From contig NZ_PYWI01000001.1 of NCBI RefSeq assembly GCF_003049575.1, positions 124,001 to 188,000 on the forward strand: a stretch of DNA of 64,000 nucleotides, read 5' to 3'. Within the stretch, counting starts at the first letter, position 1. Each line of letters opens with the position of its first letter. Below are positions 18,185 to 26,524 of this stretch, one piece after another. The notes beneath the pieces were generated by a model that saw only the letters and a list, made by a program, of their open reading frames with translations, was not told the origin of the DNA and searched no databases. The DNA comes from Lysinibacillus parviboronicapiens. Its GTDB lineage: Bacteria; Bacillota; Bacilli; Bacillales_A; Planococcaceae. Position numbers and translations under genes: made by a program.

Positions 18185-18763
18185 TTATTTAGACTCCAGT
18201 AATACACGGCGATTTAGATAGAAATAATCCCATCCTGACCACAGTGTAAAGAACAATGCAATATATAACATGATTGTATCGAACGGGATACCGAAAAGTG
18301 TAAAGATCGTATTGTGTAGAAGTGCTGCAGCAATGGCCACAATTTGCGCCCAAGTTTTAATTTTACCAAGCTGATTCGCCGCTACGACCTCTCCGCCACC
18401 TGCTAAAATTAAACGCAGACCAGTTACCGCAAACTCACGGCTGATAATTATTATGATCAACCAAGCCGATGCCATATCAAGCTCTACCATTAATATAAAC
18501 GCCGCTGATACAAGTAATTTGTCTGCTAACGGGTCTAAAAATTTCCCAAACGTTGTCACAAGATTGTACTTACGTGCATAATAACCATCTACCCAATCAG
18601 TCGTCGAAGCAAAGATAAAAATAAGCGCTCCCACAAAATGATGGACTGGCATCTCTGCCCCAAAAAGCGTCATTGTTCCCCAACCAAAATCAAACATCAT
18701 AACAATAACAAAGAACGGAATAAGTAAGATACGAGAGATGGTAATTTTATTTGGAATGTTCAT
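18185..18763 (-). CDS. pgsA: Phosphatidylglycerophosphate synthase
   Basis: 192 aa membrane protein (B. subtilis 193). CDP-alcohol phosphotransferase motif DWVDGYYARKYN followed by GKFLDPLADK, carrying the DxxDGxxAR...GxxxDxxxD catalytic aspartates. Several hydrophobic segments. Known reaction: CDP-diacylglycerol plus glycerol-3-phosphate to phosphatidylglycerophosphate, the committed step to phosphatidylglycerol. The ATG at 18763 has AAAGGTG upstream. The frame's earlier ATG has none. It lies between rodZ and cinA, the usual Bacillus order. Confidence 0.96.
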   Translation of the reverse strand: MNIPNKITISRILLIPFFVIVMMFDFGWGTMTLFGAEMPVHHFVGALIFIFASTTDWVDGYYARKYNLVTTFGKFLDPLADKLLVSAAFILMVELDMASAWLIIIIISREFAVTGLRLILAGGGEVVAANQLGKIKTWAQIVAIAAALLHNTIFTLFGIPFDTIMLYIALFFTLWSGWDYFYLNRRVLLESK

Positions 18764-18810
18764 TTTTCTAACACCTTTCATGAAGAAAGAAAGTAGTCAT
18801 CACAAGACGA

Positions 18811-19704
18811 CTACTGTTCTTTATTGAAATTGATGACGATGTTTTGCGTTACGATTTGCTGCGCGTACGTTAAAAGTTCGTCATTAATATATACCTTAGC
18901 TTGTGATGAATTACCAAGACGGATACGAGCGTAGTTTTGTGCCGTTGCGTCAAATTCCACGACTTCACCTGCATTATACACACGTGTGTCTGACAGTAAT
19001 TCTTGCTGCTGTTGGTCACGAATACCAATAAATGTAGGACCGGAAACCTCAATGCGTATTTTAAATGTATCAGAACCTGTCAATGTATAAGAAGTTGTCG
19101 CACCATCTGCTTCTACTGTTCCCGCTGAAATCGTTTGCTTAACCTCTTCAACGTTATTTTCATCTGGTGTTTCTTCTTTTTCATCGTCTTTATTGGCATT
19201 CTCTTGTTCTTTTTTGTCTTTTTCCTCTTTATCTTTTTCACTATCAATTGGTTTTACTTTTTTATCGTACTCCATCTCTGGCGGTGTATCATCAATAACC
19301 GGTGTCCCTGCATTATTTTTTGATTGCCATAACACCCATATTGCAACAATAATTACAATAATAAATAACCCGACGATTATTTTCGGCATGGCCTCCATCA
19401 TTTTATTAGATGGAACTTTTCTTCTACTTGGACTTTGTGTCATCGATTGGCTGACTTGATCGTTTTTCGTTCCTGGTAATTCACCCTTATAGGTTTCTAA
19501 AATTTCTTCTGCATTCAAACCAACAGCCTCAGCATACTGCTTAATAAAAGCACGCACATAAAACGAACCAGGCATAATCGAATAATTGCCCTCTTCAATA
19601 CCTACTAAATAACGCTTTTGAATTTTCGTTATCTCTTGTAAATCGTCTAAGCTGTAGCCTTTAGACAGTCTCGCCTCTTTCAGTCGAGTCCCTAATTCTG
19701 CCAC
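18811..19704 (-). CDS. rodZ: RodZ-family cytoskeletal/helix-turn-helix membrane protein (YmfM)
   Basis: 297 aa. An N-terminal Xre-like helix-turn-helix (about 1-70, LGTRLKEARLSKGYSLDDL), a single membrane segment near 109-127 (IIVGLFIIVIIVAIWVLW), a highly charged Lys/Glu/Asp linker (about 145-185) and a C-terminal extracytoplasmic beta domain (DUF4115). Known: RodZ links MreB to cell elongation. In B. subtilis ymfM is next to pgsA as here. The start codon is GTG at 19704 with AGGTG upstream. Confidence 0.9.
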   Translation of the reverse strand: MAELGTRLKEARLSKGYSLDDLQEITKIQKRYLVGIEEGNYSIMPGSFYVRAFIKQYAEAVGLNAEEILETYKGELPGTKNDQVSQSMTQSPSRRKVPSNKMMEAMPKIIVGLFIIVIIVAIWVLWQSKNNAGTPVIDDTPPEMEYDKKVKPIDSEKDKEEKDKKEQENANKDDEKEETPDENNVEEVKQTISAGTVEADGATTSYTLTGSDTFKIRIEVSGPTFIGIRDQQQQELLSDTRVYNAGEVVEFDATAQNYARIRLGNSSQAKVYINDELLTYAQQIVTQNIVINFNKEQ

Positions 19705-19729
19705 TCATAACACCTACTTTAATATCAAA

Positions 19730-20524
19730 TTAAAAATTAAATCCTCCAAATGAATCGGATTCGGACATCATATGATTTTTTTCCATTATTTCATAAGTAA
19801 TTTCTTCATCTGGATGATGACGTAGTTCAATGATATAATCAAAATCCTCTATCTTATATTCTGAATGCTGAACAAACATATCTGGATGCTCTACAACTTT
19901 GATGGATGGCATATTCATCATCTCACGCACTAGTTGCAAATGTCGCTCATCTGTTGAACGCCGTGTTACAATGCCGTCTAATATAAAAATATTATTGTCA
20001 CTGAATTCATCGCCAGCTAGCTTATTACGAACGGTTTGCTTAATCATTGTAGAAGATAAAAAAATCCATTTTTTATTGGCGCATACACTTGCCGCGACAA
20101 TAGACTCTGTCTTACCAACACGAGGCATGCCACGTATTCCAATGAGTTTATGACCTTCCTTCTTAAATAACTCTGCCATAAAATCCACTAAAATACCAAG
20201 TTCATCTCGCACGAAGCGAAAGGTATTTTTTTCATCTGCATCTCGAGGAATATAATGACCGTGCCTAATGGCTAAGCGATCACGGAGTTTAGGTTGTCGA
20301 AATTTGGTCACGTGGATATGTTCCATTGTCGAAACAATCGTACGAAAACGCTCAATCGCCTCATCATTGTCTGTATGTACTAGCATACCACGACGGCCCT
20401 CATCGACACCATTTATTGATATAATATTGACACGAAGCATCCCTAAAAGTGAAGCAATATCTCCTAATAATCCAGGGCGATTCACCTGAATCTCATATTC
20501 AAAGTACCAATCGCTCAAACTCAC
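19730..20524 (-). CDS. ymfK: YmfK-like protein (DUF3388)
   Basis: 264 aa. The N-terminus YEIQVNRPGLLGDIASLLGML looks like an ACT-type regulatory domain. The middle contains a P-loop-like GMPRVGKTESIVAA stretch and a DYIIELRHHPDEEITYEIME segment before the C-terminus. The order ymfJ, ymfK, rodZ matches B. subtilis. No biochemical function is established to my knowledge. An amino-acid-sensing or nucleotide-binding regulator is only a guess. The GTG at 20524 has GAAGGG upstream. A 220-bp spacer with the ymfJ terminator precedes it, so it probably has its own promoter. Confidence 0.85.
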   Translation of the reverse strand: MSLSDWYFEYEIQVNRPGLLGDIASLLGMLRVNIISINGVDEGRRGMLVHTDNDEAIERFRTIVSTMEHIHVTKFRQPKLRDRLAIRHGHYIPRDADEKNTFRFVRDELGILVDFMAELFKKEGHKLIGIRGMPRVGKTESIVAASVCANKKWIFLSSTMIKQTVRNKLAGDEFSDNNIFILDGIVTRRSTDERHLQLVREMMNMPSIKVVEHPDMFVQHSEYKIEDFDYIIELRHHPDEEITYEIMEKNHMMSESDSFGGFNF

Positions 20525-20718
20525 TCGTTCCCTTCCTATTAGTTAACGTAAAAAATCTTTTATAAGTTCCATCATAGCTGATTTTTTATGTAATGGAAAG
20601 TTAGAATATATGGAATTACAGCGTTATTTTTAAAAACTGTCTATTTTTTTTTAGCGTATTGCAAATAGGCTTACATACGTTCCCTTTTCCTAACGGATAT
20701 TACATTTTGATATAAAAA

Positions 20719-20743
20719 AAAGAGGAGATAAACTCTCCTCTTT
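20719..20743 (-). terminator. ymfJ terminator
   Basis: AAAGAGGAGA and TCTCCTCTTT form a 10-bp stem. The minus strand runs into eight T. It starts immediately after the ymfJ stop. Confidence 0.88.
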
Positions 20744-20744
20744 C

Positions 20745-21002
20745 TTATTGTAAAGTTTTATTTTGAACAAGTTTTACGACACAATTCGCCAATGCCTGTT
20801 TCTCATCTTCAGAAGCAACGCCCCATAAATCCGACAGCACTCGCTCTTGTTCGTTTTTAGGATCGACATTTGTCGCCAAATAATCGCCGATTTGCATAGC
20901 TGCTTGTTGAATCATTTTTTTCGGCATACCACTTGATTCAGCCTGCATTACGTTTTGTCCTAAAAAAGATGTCCATTTTTGCCAGTTTTCTAAAATGGTC
21001 AT
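20745..21002 (-). CDS. ymfJ: Small DUF3243 protein (YmfJ)
   Basis: 85 aa soluble protein (MTILENWQKWTSFLGQNVMQ ... LSDLWGVASEDEKQALANCV). This matches the DUF3243 family, whose B. subtilis member ymfJ lies between ymfI and ymfK, as here. GGAGGAGG precedes the ATG. Mostly helical and without catalytic motifs. The function is unknown. A strong terminator ends the ymfF-ymfJ transcription unit. Confidence 0.85.
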   Translation of the reverse strand: MTILENWQKWTSFLGQNVMQAESSGMPKKMIQQAAMQIGDYLATNVDPKNEQERVLSDLWGVASEDEKQALANCVVKLVQNKTLQ

Positions 21003-21047
21003 AAGATTCCTCCTCCTTTACACAGGTAGTATGTGCAAAAAAAAATC

Positions 21048-21776
21048 TTATATGTACCAGCCACCATTTAATCTGATTATTTGCCCTGTTACATAATCAG
21101 CCTTCCCTGAAAGATAAAAGCGTACCATTTCAGCTACATCAGTTGTTTTACCAACAGTACCAAGTGGAATTTCTTCTAAAATACTCTCTAGCTCTTCATC
21201 ATTTAAATGACTGTTCATAGAAGTCTGGATAAAACCTGGAGCAATAGCATTCACACGAATATGAGACAATGCTACTTCTTGCGCATAGGACTTCACAAAA
21301 GCATGTTGAGCACCTTTTACCGTCGCATAAAGTGTTTCCCCCGCTGAACCTGCCTCGCCCCATATCGAGCCGATAAAGAGCACATAGCTAATATCATGAG
21401 CCCGTAACTTTGATGATAGTAACGCTGTCAAGCGCATAGGGTTTTGCACATGGACACGCCATAATGCGTCCATGTCCTCTACTGTAGTATCTTCGAGCAG
21501 TGCATAGTGGGCTTGTCCACTCGCAAAAACGATCGCCTGCACACTAAAAATATGTGAGGCAATCGTTTGTGCTGCTGTAATTTTTGAAAAATCCCCCTGC
21601 ACAAGCATAAATTCCTGCGTAGGAAAATTTTCCGAAAGCGCACAAAATAAAGTTTGTGCCGCTTCCTTATTATTCGAATAATGCACATAGAGTGACCAGC
21701 CGTCTTCTGCCAGACTCTGACAAATGGCACGACCAATCTCTCCTGAAGCACCTAGTACAAGCGCAAATTTCTTCAC
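21048..21776 (-). CDS. ymfI: Short-chain dehydrogenase/reductase YmfI
   Basis: 242 aa SDR. Nucleotide-binding GASGEIGRAI (10-19), a central Ser in FIGSIWGEAGSAGET and the YATVKGAQ active-site Tyr/Lys pair, then VNAIAPGFIQT. This is the classic SDR layout, resembling 3-oxoacyl-ACP reductases (FabG). The elongation substrate is unknown. The ATG overlaps the ymfH stop (ATGA), so it is translationally coupled to the peptidase pair. The order ymfF-ymfH-ymfI-ymfJ is as in B. subtilis. Confidence 0.9.
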   Translation of the reverse strand: MKKFALVLGASGEIGRAICQSLAEDGWSLYVHYSNNKEAAQTLFCALSENFPTQEFMLVQGDFSKITAAQTIASHIFSVQAIVFASGQAHYALLEDTTVEDMDALWRVHVQNPMRLTALLSSKLRAHDISYVLFIGSIWGEAGSAGETLYATVKGAQHAFVKSYAQEVALSHIRVNAIAPGFIQTSMNSHLNDEELESILEEIPLGTVGKTTDVAEMVRFYLSGKADYVTGQIIRLNGGWYI

Positions 21777-23074
21777 TGTTCGCCCTTCTCTGTTGGTAGA
21801 ACTTTGAATACTGTTTGTTGCGACTCACCTTGTACCGTTGCAAATGCGGTAGTTAAGTCTTCAATCGTTAATTCTTCTAGCACTGGTAACACGTCAAATA
21901 GATTCATGTCGTTGAACGAGTAACGTGTGAATTGATTGGCAATAAATTCAATAGAATTTAGCGCTCGTAAGAAGAATCCGATTTTTTTACGTTTAATGCG
22001 TTCTAAATCGTTGCTTGCAAATTGTGCATTTCCCTCATACTTCGCTAATTCCGCTTTAATTGCCTGTTCTAATGCCACTGGTTCTGTTGTATCAGACCCA
22101 ATCATAGCAAAACCAAAGCCATTTTCTAATGTAAAGTCAAATGCATAAGACTCATCAATAAGTCCTTCATCATAAATACGCTCATAAAAATTAGATGTAC
22201 GTCCGAAAATAAGTTCTAAAGCAATTTGTACTGAAAGCTCATGTTTTAACATGTCGCGACCAGAAAGCCCCGTCTGTTTTGCCTTTAAGCCAATATATAA
22301 TTTTGGTTTTTGAACATCCATATGCAATGTACGTTCTTTCACGGCAACCTCTGTCGGTTCTTCGTCAAAGAAACGCTGAATTGGCGTCGGCTCAGGGAAT
22401 TCTTTTTTGCCTTGGTTTTCGCGAATGAATGCCATCATTTCTTCTGGATCAACTGCACCTATGGCAAATAACAGCATGTTTGAAGGATGGTAAAAAGTAT
22501 GATAACACGTATATAAATGGTCTGCGGTAATACCATCAATCGAACCAATTGTACCGGCAATGTCAATTTTCACAGGGTGACTGTGATACATGTTTTCTAT
22601 CGTACCGAAATATAATCGCCAATCTGGCTGATCATCATACATCGTGATTTCCTGACCAATAATACCTTTTTCCTTATTGACCGTTGCTTCTGTAAAGTAT
22701 GGCTCTTGCACAAAATTTAATAACGTTTCTGTACTTTTATAAATATTATCTGTGGAAGAAAATAAATACGCTGTTCGTGTAAAGGATGTAAAGGCATTTG
22801 CTGAAGCGCCATATTCACTAAATTTTTGGAAGACATCACCGTCTTCTTTCTCGAACATTTTGTGCTCTAAAAAGTGTGCAATGCCATCCGGCACAGTAAC
22901 ACTTTCTGTTTCACCAATTGGCACAAATGTACGGTCAACAGAACCGTATTTTGTCGTGAACGTCACGAATGTTTTTGAGAAGCCCTTTTTAGGCAAAATA
23001 TAAACGTCTAAACCATTTTCTAGCTTTTCATAGTAAAGTGTTTCATCTAATTGTTTAAATTCAATTGTTTTCAT
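21773..23074 (-). CDS. ymfH: M16 family zinc peptidase YmfH (catalytic partner)
   Basis: About 433 aa. The inverted zinc motif HFLEH lies at 67-71, with the downstream glutamate region EKGIIGQEITMYDD. Known family: processing peptidases related to mitochondrial MPP. In B. subtilis YmfF and YmfH are a pair in which one member keeps the HxxEH site. The ATG at 23074 overlaps the ymfF stop (ATGA), and AAGGAG lies 11 nt upstream. An ATG eight codons earlier would place the ribosome site inside the gene. Substrate unknown. Confidence 0.93.
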   Translation of the reverse strand: MKTIEFKQLDETLYYEKLENGLDVYILPKKGFSKTFVTFTTKYGSVDRTFVPIGETESVTVPDGIAHFLEHKMFEKEDGDVFQKFSEYGASANAFTSFTRTAYLFSSTDNIYKSTETLLNFVQEPYFTEATVNKEKGIIGQEITMYDDQPDWRLYFGTIENMYHSHPVKIDIAGTIGSIDGITADHLYTCYHTFYHPSNMLLFAIGAVDPEEMMAFIRENQGKKEFPEPTPIQRFFDEEPTEVAVKERTLHMDVQKPKLYIGLKAKQTGLSGRDMLKHELSVQIALELIFGRTSNFYERIYDEGLIDESYAFDFTLENGFGFAMIGSDTTEPVALEQAIKAELAKYEGNAQFASNDLERIKRKKIGFFLRALNSIEFIANQFTRYSFNDMNLFDVLPVLEELTIEDLTTAFATVQGESQQTVFKVLPTEKGEQ

Positions 23075-24342
23075 TGGGCGGCTTGCTCCTTTCCACATAA
23101 GAAATAGACCGCTTCTAGCTGCACTTGTTTTGCCATTTCAATAACATCGTCCTTCGTAACAGCCCTCCATTTATTTGCCCAGGTTTCAACAGAAAATTCC
23201 TCGGGTAAATCTTTATATTGGTCATAAATTTCAATTTGTCCGCGCGCAGAATCAAGGGATTCTTTTAGCTGATTTGTCAGCATTGCCTTTGTTTGTTCCA
23301 GCTCTAAAGCTGAAATATCGCCTGCTTGCATGACAGCGAGTTGCTCTTTTATAAGTGATAAGGCCTTTTCTTCATTTTTAGGTTCAATCCCTGACACAAC
23401 AAATAGCAAACCATAATGCGACGCGTACGAACTAGATGCATAGTACGCTAAACTTTCTTTTTCACGCACATTCATAAATAATTTAGCATGTGGATAACCA
23501 CCGAACACACCATTAAAAATTTGCATTTTTGCAAAGTCTGCATCACCAAATCGTACAGGTGTACTGAAACCAATATGCAGCTTTCCTTGTTTCATGTCAT
23601 GTTGCTCACGTACATAATCTTGTTGTGGATGTTTTTGCGGCAGTATAGCGGGAATTTCATCAGGTGTACGATCTTTAAATGGTAGAGCCTGCTTTAGTTT
23701 CGCTACGATTTCATCTTCATCAATATCGCCTGCCACATAGATGTCAATTTTATCGTTGGCTAGCATTGATTCATAAGCAGCAAATAATGATGCCACTGTA
23801 ATGTTGTCGATTGCTTCTACTGTACCATTGGCAGAAATAGAAGCAGGCTCGTTTGGACGTAACATTTGTTGAAGGCGCTGTTGTGCAAAACGCGATTTGT
23901 CATCAAAGATGGATTCAATTCGTTGAATGACCATTTTCTTCTCTCGTGCTACAATGGATTCTTTAAATACGCCGTTTTCTAAATTCGGCTCGAATATTGC
24001 CGTGTGCAGTAATCCAAGCACTTCATTTAAAACACTCGTATTAGCCAAATACTGATCATTCACGGCTTCTACATTCATTAATACCGTATGCTCGTTACCA
24101 CGCTTAGACGTGTCAAAATACAACACAGTCCCATATAAGTCATCTAAAAAGCTACGAAATGCGGCTGTTGTTGTATATTTTGCATTGCTGTGCTGCAATA
24201 CATTTGTTAACACCGTACGTTCTGATGCACTTTCGGCCGTTAAAGGTCTTCTCCATTTAATTGAAAAATTTACGGTTTTAAATTGGGTCGTTTGTCGGAT
24301 ATGCAAATTGACACCTTTTGCAAAAGGTATTGTTTTAAACAT
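23071..24342 (-). CDS. ymfF: M16-like peptidase homologue YmfF (no HxxEH)
   Basis: 423 aa with the M16 fold pattern (FAKGVNLHIRQTTQFKTVNFSIKW, LVREKKMVIQRIES-like central helix, SLAYYASSSYAS, KAMLTNQLKESLDSA). The zinc-binding HxxEH is absent: the equivalent region reads NVLQHSNAKYT. It is therefore probably the non-catalytic partner of YmfH, as known for MPP-alpha/beta-type pairs. Length is full, and no frameshift is seen, so it is not a pseudogene. ATG with GGAGGG upstream. First gene of the ymfF-H-I-J unit. Confidence 0.92.
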   Translation of the reverse strand: MFKTIPFAKGVNLHIRQTTQFKTVNFSIKWRRPLTAESASERTVLTNVLQHSNAKYTTTAAFRSFLDDLYGTVLYFDTSKRGNEHTVLMNVEAVNDQYLANTSVLNEVLGLLHTAIFEPNLENGVFKESIVAREKKMVIQRIESIFDDKSRFAQQRLQQMLRPNEPASISANGTVEAIDNITVASLFAAYESMLANDKIDIYVAGDIDEDEIVAKLKQALPFKDRTPDEIPAILPQKHPQQDYVREQHDMKQGKLHIGFSTPVRFGDADFAKMQIFNGVFGGYPHAKLFMNVREKESLAYYASSSYASHYGLLFVVSGIEPKNEEKALSLIKEQLAVMQAGDISALELEQTKAMLTNQLKESLDSARGQIEIYDQYKDLPEEFSVETWANKWRAVTKDDVIEMAKQVQLEAVYFLCGKEQAAQ

Positions 24343-24481
24343 ATGAAACCCTCCTATCTTTCTTAATATAACAATGTACTACAAATACTATACATGTCTA
24401 TTGTCTATAATTGCAAAAAGAATCCAAAGTATGTATATGAAAAGTGCAAAAAATTATTGCGTAACAAATAGAATAAGGAAA

Positions 24482-24509
24482 AAGACTGAGCTTTTGATCG
24501 CCCAGTCTT
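24482..24509 (-). terminator. nup operon terminator
   Basis: AAGACTG (24482-24488) and CAGTCTT (24503-24509) with inner GC pairs. The minus strand continues TTTTTCC. It starts 8 nt after the nupQ stop. Confidence 0.85.
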
Positions 24510-24516
24510 ATATTTT

Positions 24517-25476
24517 TTAGCGTTTACCTTTAATGTAAGGCTGTCCACTCGCTTTTGGTGCATTTGCTTTTCCAATAAATCCTGCTAACGCCAGAATTGT
24601 TAAGACGTAAGGGAGAATTTGTAGGAAGACAGCTGGAACTTCTTGCACGTATGGAATTTGACCACCTGCAATACTTAGTGTTTGTGCTAAACCAAAGAAT
24701 AACGCTGCACCAAGAGCTCCAATTGGATGCCATTTCCCGAAAATCATTGCCGCAAGTGCCATGAAACCTTGACCTGCAATCGTTGCATGTGAGAAATCAT
24801 GTGTAATTGTTTGTGCATAAACCGCACCACCAAGACCACCTAGTGCACCTGAAATAACAACTGCGATATAACGCATTTTATTGACTTTTACGCCCATTGT
24901 ATCCGCAGCCATTGGATGTTCTCCAACCGCACGAAGACGTAAACCAAACGGTGTTTTATAAATGATAAACCATGCGCCGATTGCCACAGCAAAAGCTAAA
25001 ATCGATGAACTATAGACATCTCGGAACAATAATGGCCCAAAGAAAGGAATATCCTGTAAATAAGGAATACTAAAACGACTTATTGGTTGGCTAATCATGT
25101 CTGTTTGGCCTTTATCATAAATCAGTTTTACTAAAAATACCGATACGGCTAACCCTAATAAGTTAATGGCTACCCCTGATACTGTTTGATCGGCACGGAA
25201 TGAGATTGATGCCACAGCATGTAAAAGTGAGAAAATTCCCCCGACGATTATAGCCGCAAGCATAGCTACCCAAATTGTCGCAGACCCAAATGTAGCTGCA
25301 AACTCTAAGTTCACATAAATCCCAACAAATGCACCAATAATCATTAAACCTTCTAGCCCGATGTTAACAACACCTGAACGTTCAGAGAATACTCCACCAA
25401 TTGCTGTGAAAATTAACGGCGTTGCATAAAGAATCGCAGAAGGGATGATGAAGTATAACATTTCTAAAAAGCTCAT
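24517..25476 (-). CDS. nupQ: Nucleoside ABC transporter permease
   Basis: 319 aa, about eight to nine membrane segments, BPD_transp_2 family. Conserved GVVNIGLEGLMIIGAF near the N-terminus, LRAVGEHPMAADTMGV (coupling-helix region) and IAGQGFMALAAMIFGKWHP. Best match by memory is NupQ (YufQ) of B. subtilis, which with NupP forms the channel of a guanosine/nucleoside importer. GGAGGG precedes the ATG. It is the last gene of the operon, followed by a terminator. Confidence 0.92.
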   Translation of the reverse strand: MSFLEMLYFIIPSAILYATPLIFTAIGGVFSERSGVVNIGLEGLMIIGAFVGIYVNLEFAATFGSATIWVAMLAAIIVGGIFSLLHAVASISFRADQTVSGVAINLLGLAVSVFLVKLIYDKGQTDMISQPISRFSIPYLQDIPFFGPLLFRDVYSSSILAFAVAIGAWFIIYKTPFGLRLRAVGEHPMAADTMGVKVNKMRYIAVVISGALGGLGGAVYAQTITHDFSHATIAGQGFMALAAMIFGKWHPIGALGAALFFGLAQTLSIAGGQIPYVQEVPAVFLQILPYVLTILALAGFIGKANAPKASGQPYIKGKR

Positions 25477-25477
25477 G

Positions 25478-26524
25478 TTATTGTCCCTCCTTTTTCTTTT
25501 TTAACTTTTGTAAACCGACGCGAATAATATAACCGGATGCTACAAAGAAGATGATCAATGCAATAATAATTGAGACGATTTCCTCTGGAATACCTGCAGC
25601 GTTTGGCATGTTGAGTGCTCCGTATTTAAGCGAACCGAATAATGATGCACCAAACACAACCCCAAGCGGCGTGTTTGCACCAAGTAAGGCAACGGCGATA
25701 CCATCGAAACCAATACCTGTGAAGCCAGCTTTAATCGAAGCATTTTGGAATGTCCCTAATGCTTCCATTGCACCACCAAGACCTGCAAACATACCTGAAA
25801 TTGTCATCGCTAAAATAATGTTTTTATTAACACTCATACCTGAGTATTCAGCAGCATGCTGATTAAGCCCCACTGCTTTAAGTTCATAACCTCGTGTTGT
25901 TTTTTCCAAGATGAACCACATAACAACTACCATTATTATTGCAACAATGATCCCATAGTGAAGACTTGAGTTGTCTGTAAGCTCTCTTAAAAACGGAGAA
26001 CGTAAAGAAGCTGTTTCATGAATACGTTCTGTTTTAAAGCTACCATCGGACAATTTTTTAATAACAGCGTTGGCAATATAAAGGGCTGTGTAGTTTAACA
26101 TAATTGTCGCAATTACTTCATGGACTTTAAATTTCGCTTTTAAGAAACCTGCAATAAAGGCCCAAAATGCTCCTGCTGCTGCTGCGGCAAGTAACGCTAA
26201 AGGTAAGTGAATAATTTTAGGTAGCTCAAATGCATAGCCTACCCAGGCAGCTGCTAGCCAACCTAAAATAAGCTGTCCTTCAACCCCGATATTGAATAGT
26301 CCTGTACGGAAGGCAAAAGCTACTGCAAGACCTGCCAATAAATACGGTGTAATCTGACGGATAGTGTTCCCGATTGAATATGAATCTCCAAATATACCTG
26401 TCCAAAGTGCAATATAACCTTGTACTGGGTCATAGCCGCTGACTACCATCACAATAGCCCCAACAATTAAACCGATAATAATAGAGATGATAGGAACGAG
26501 TATATTAATGACACGATTTGACAT
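25478..26524 (-). CDS. nupP: Nucleoside ABC transporter permease
   Basis: 348 aa, BPD_transp_2 family. Conserved RTGLFNIGVEGQLILGWLAA, ELKAVGLNQHAAEYSGMSV and GFDGIAVALLGANTPLGVV. Partner of the NupQ-like permease immediately downstream (1-nt spacer). The ATG overlaps the nupO stop codon (TAATG), indicating translational coupling, and GGAGGGG precedes it. Known role: membrane channel for uptake of guanosine and other nucleosides. Confidence 0.92.
   Translation of the reverse strand: MSNRVINILVPIISIIIGLIVGAIVMVVSGYDPVQGYIALWTGIFGDSYSIGNTIRQITPYLLAGLAVAFAFRTGLFNIGVEGQLILGWLAAAWVGYAFELPKIIHLPLALLAAAAAGAFWAFIAGFLKAKFKVHEVIATIMLNYTALYIANAVIKKLSDGSFKTERIHETASLRSPFLRELTDNSSLHYGIIVAIIMVVVMWFILEKTTRGYELKAVGLNQHAAEYSGMSVNKNIILAMTISGMFAGLGGAMEALGTFQNASIKAGFTGIGFDGIAVALLGANTPLGVVFGASLFGSLKYGALNMPNAAGIPEEIVSIIIALIIFFVASGYIIRVGLQKLKKKKEGQ

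Noticed and set aside
23071..24342. ymfF as a pseudogene because HxxEH is missing
   Set aside because: The frame is full length, coupled to ymfH, and an inactive partner is normal for this peptidase pair.
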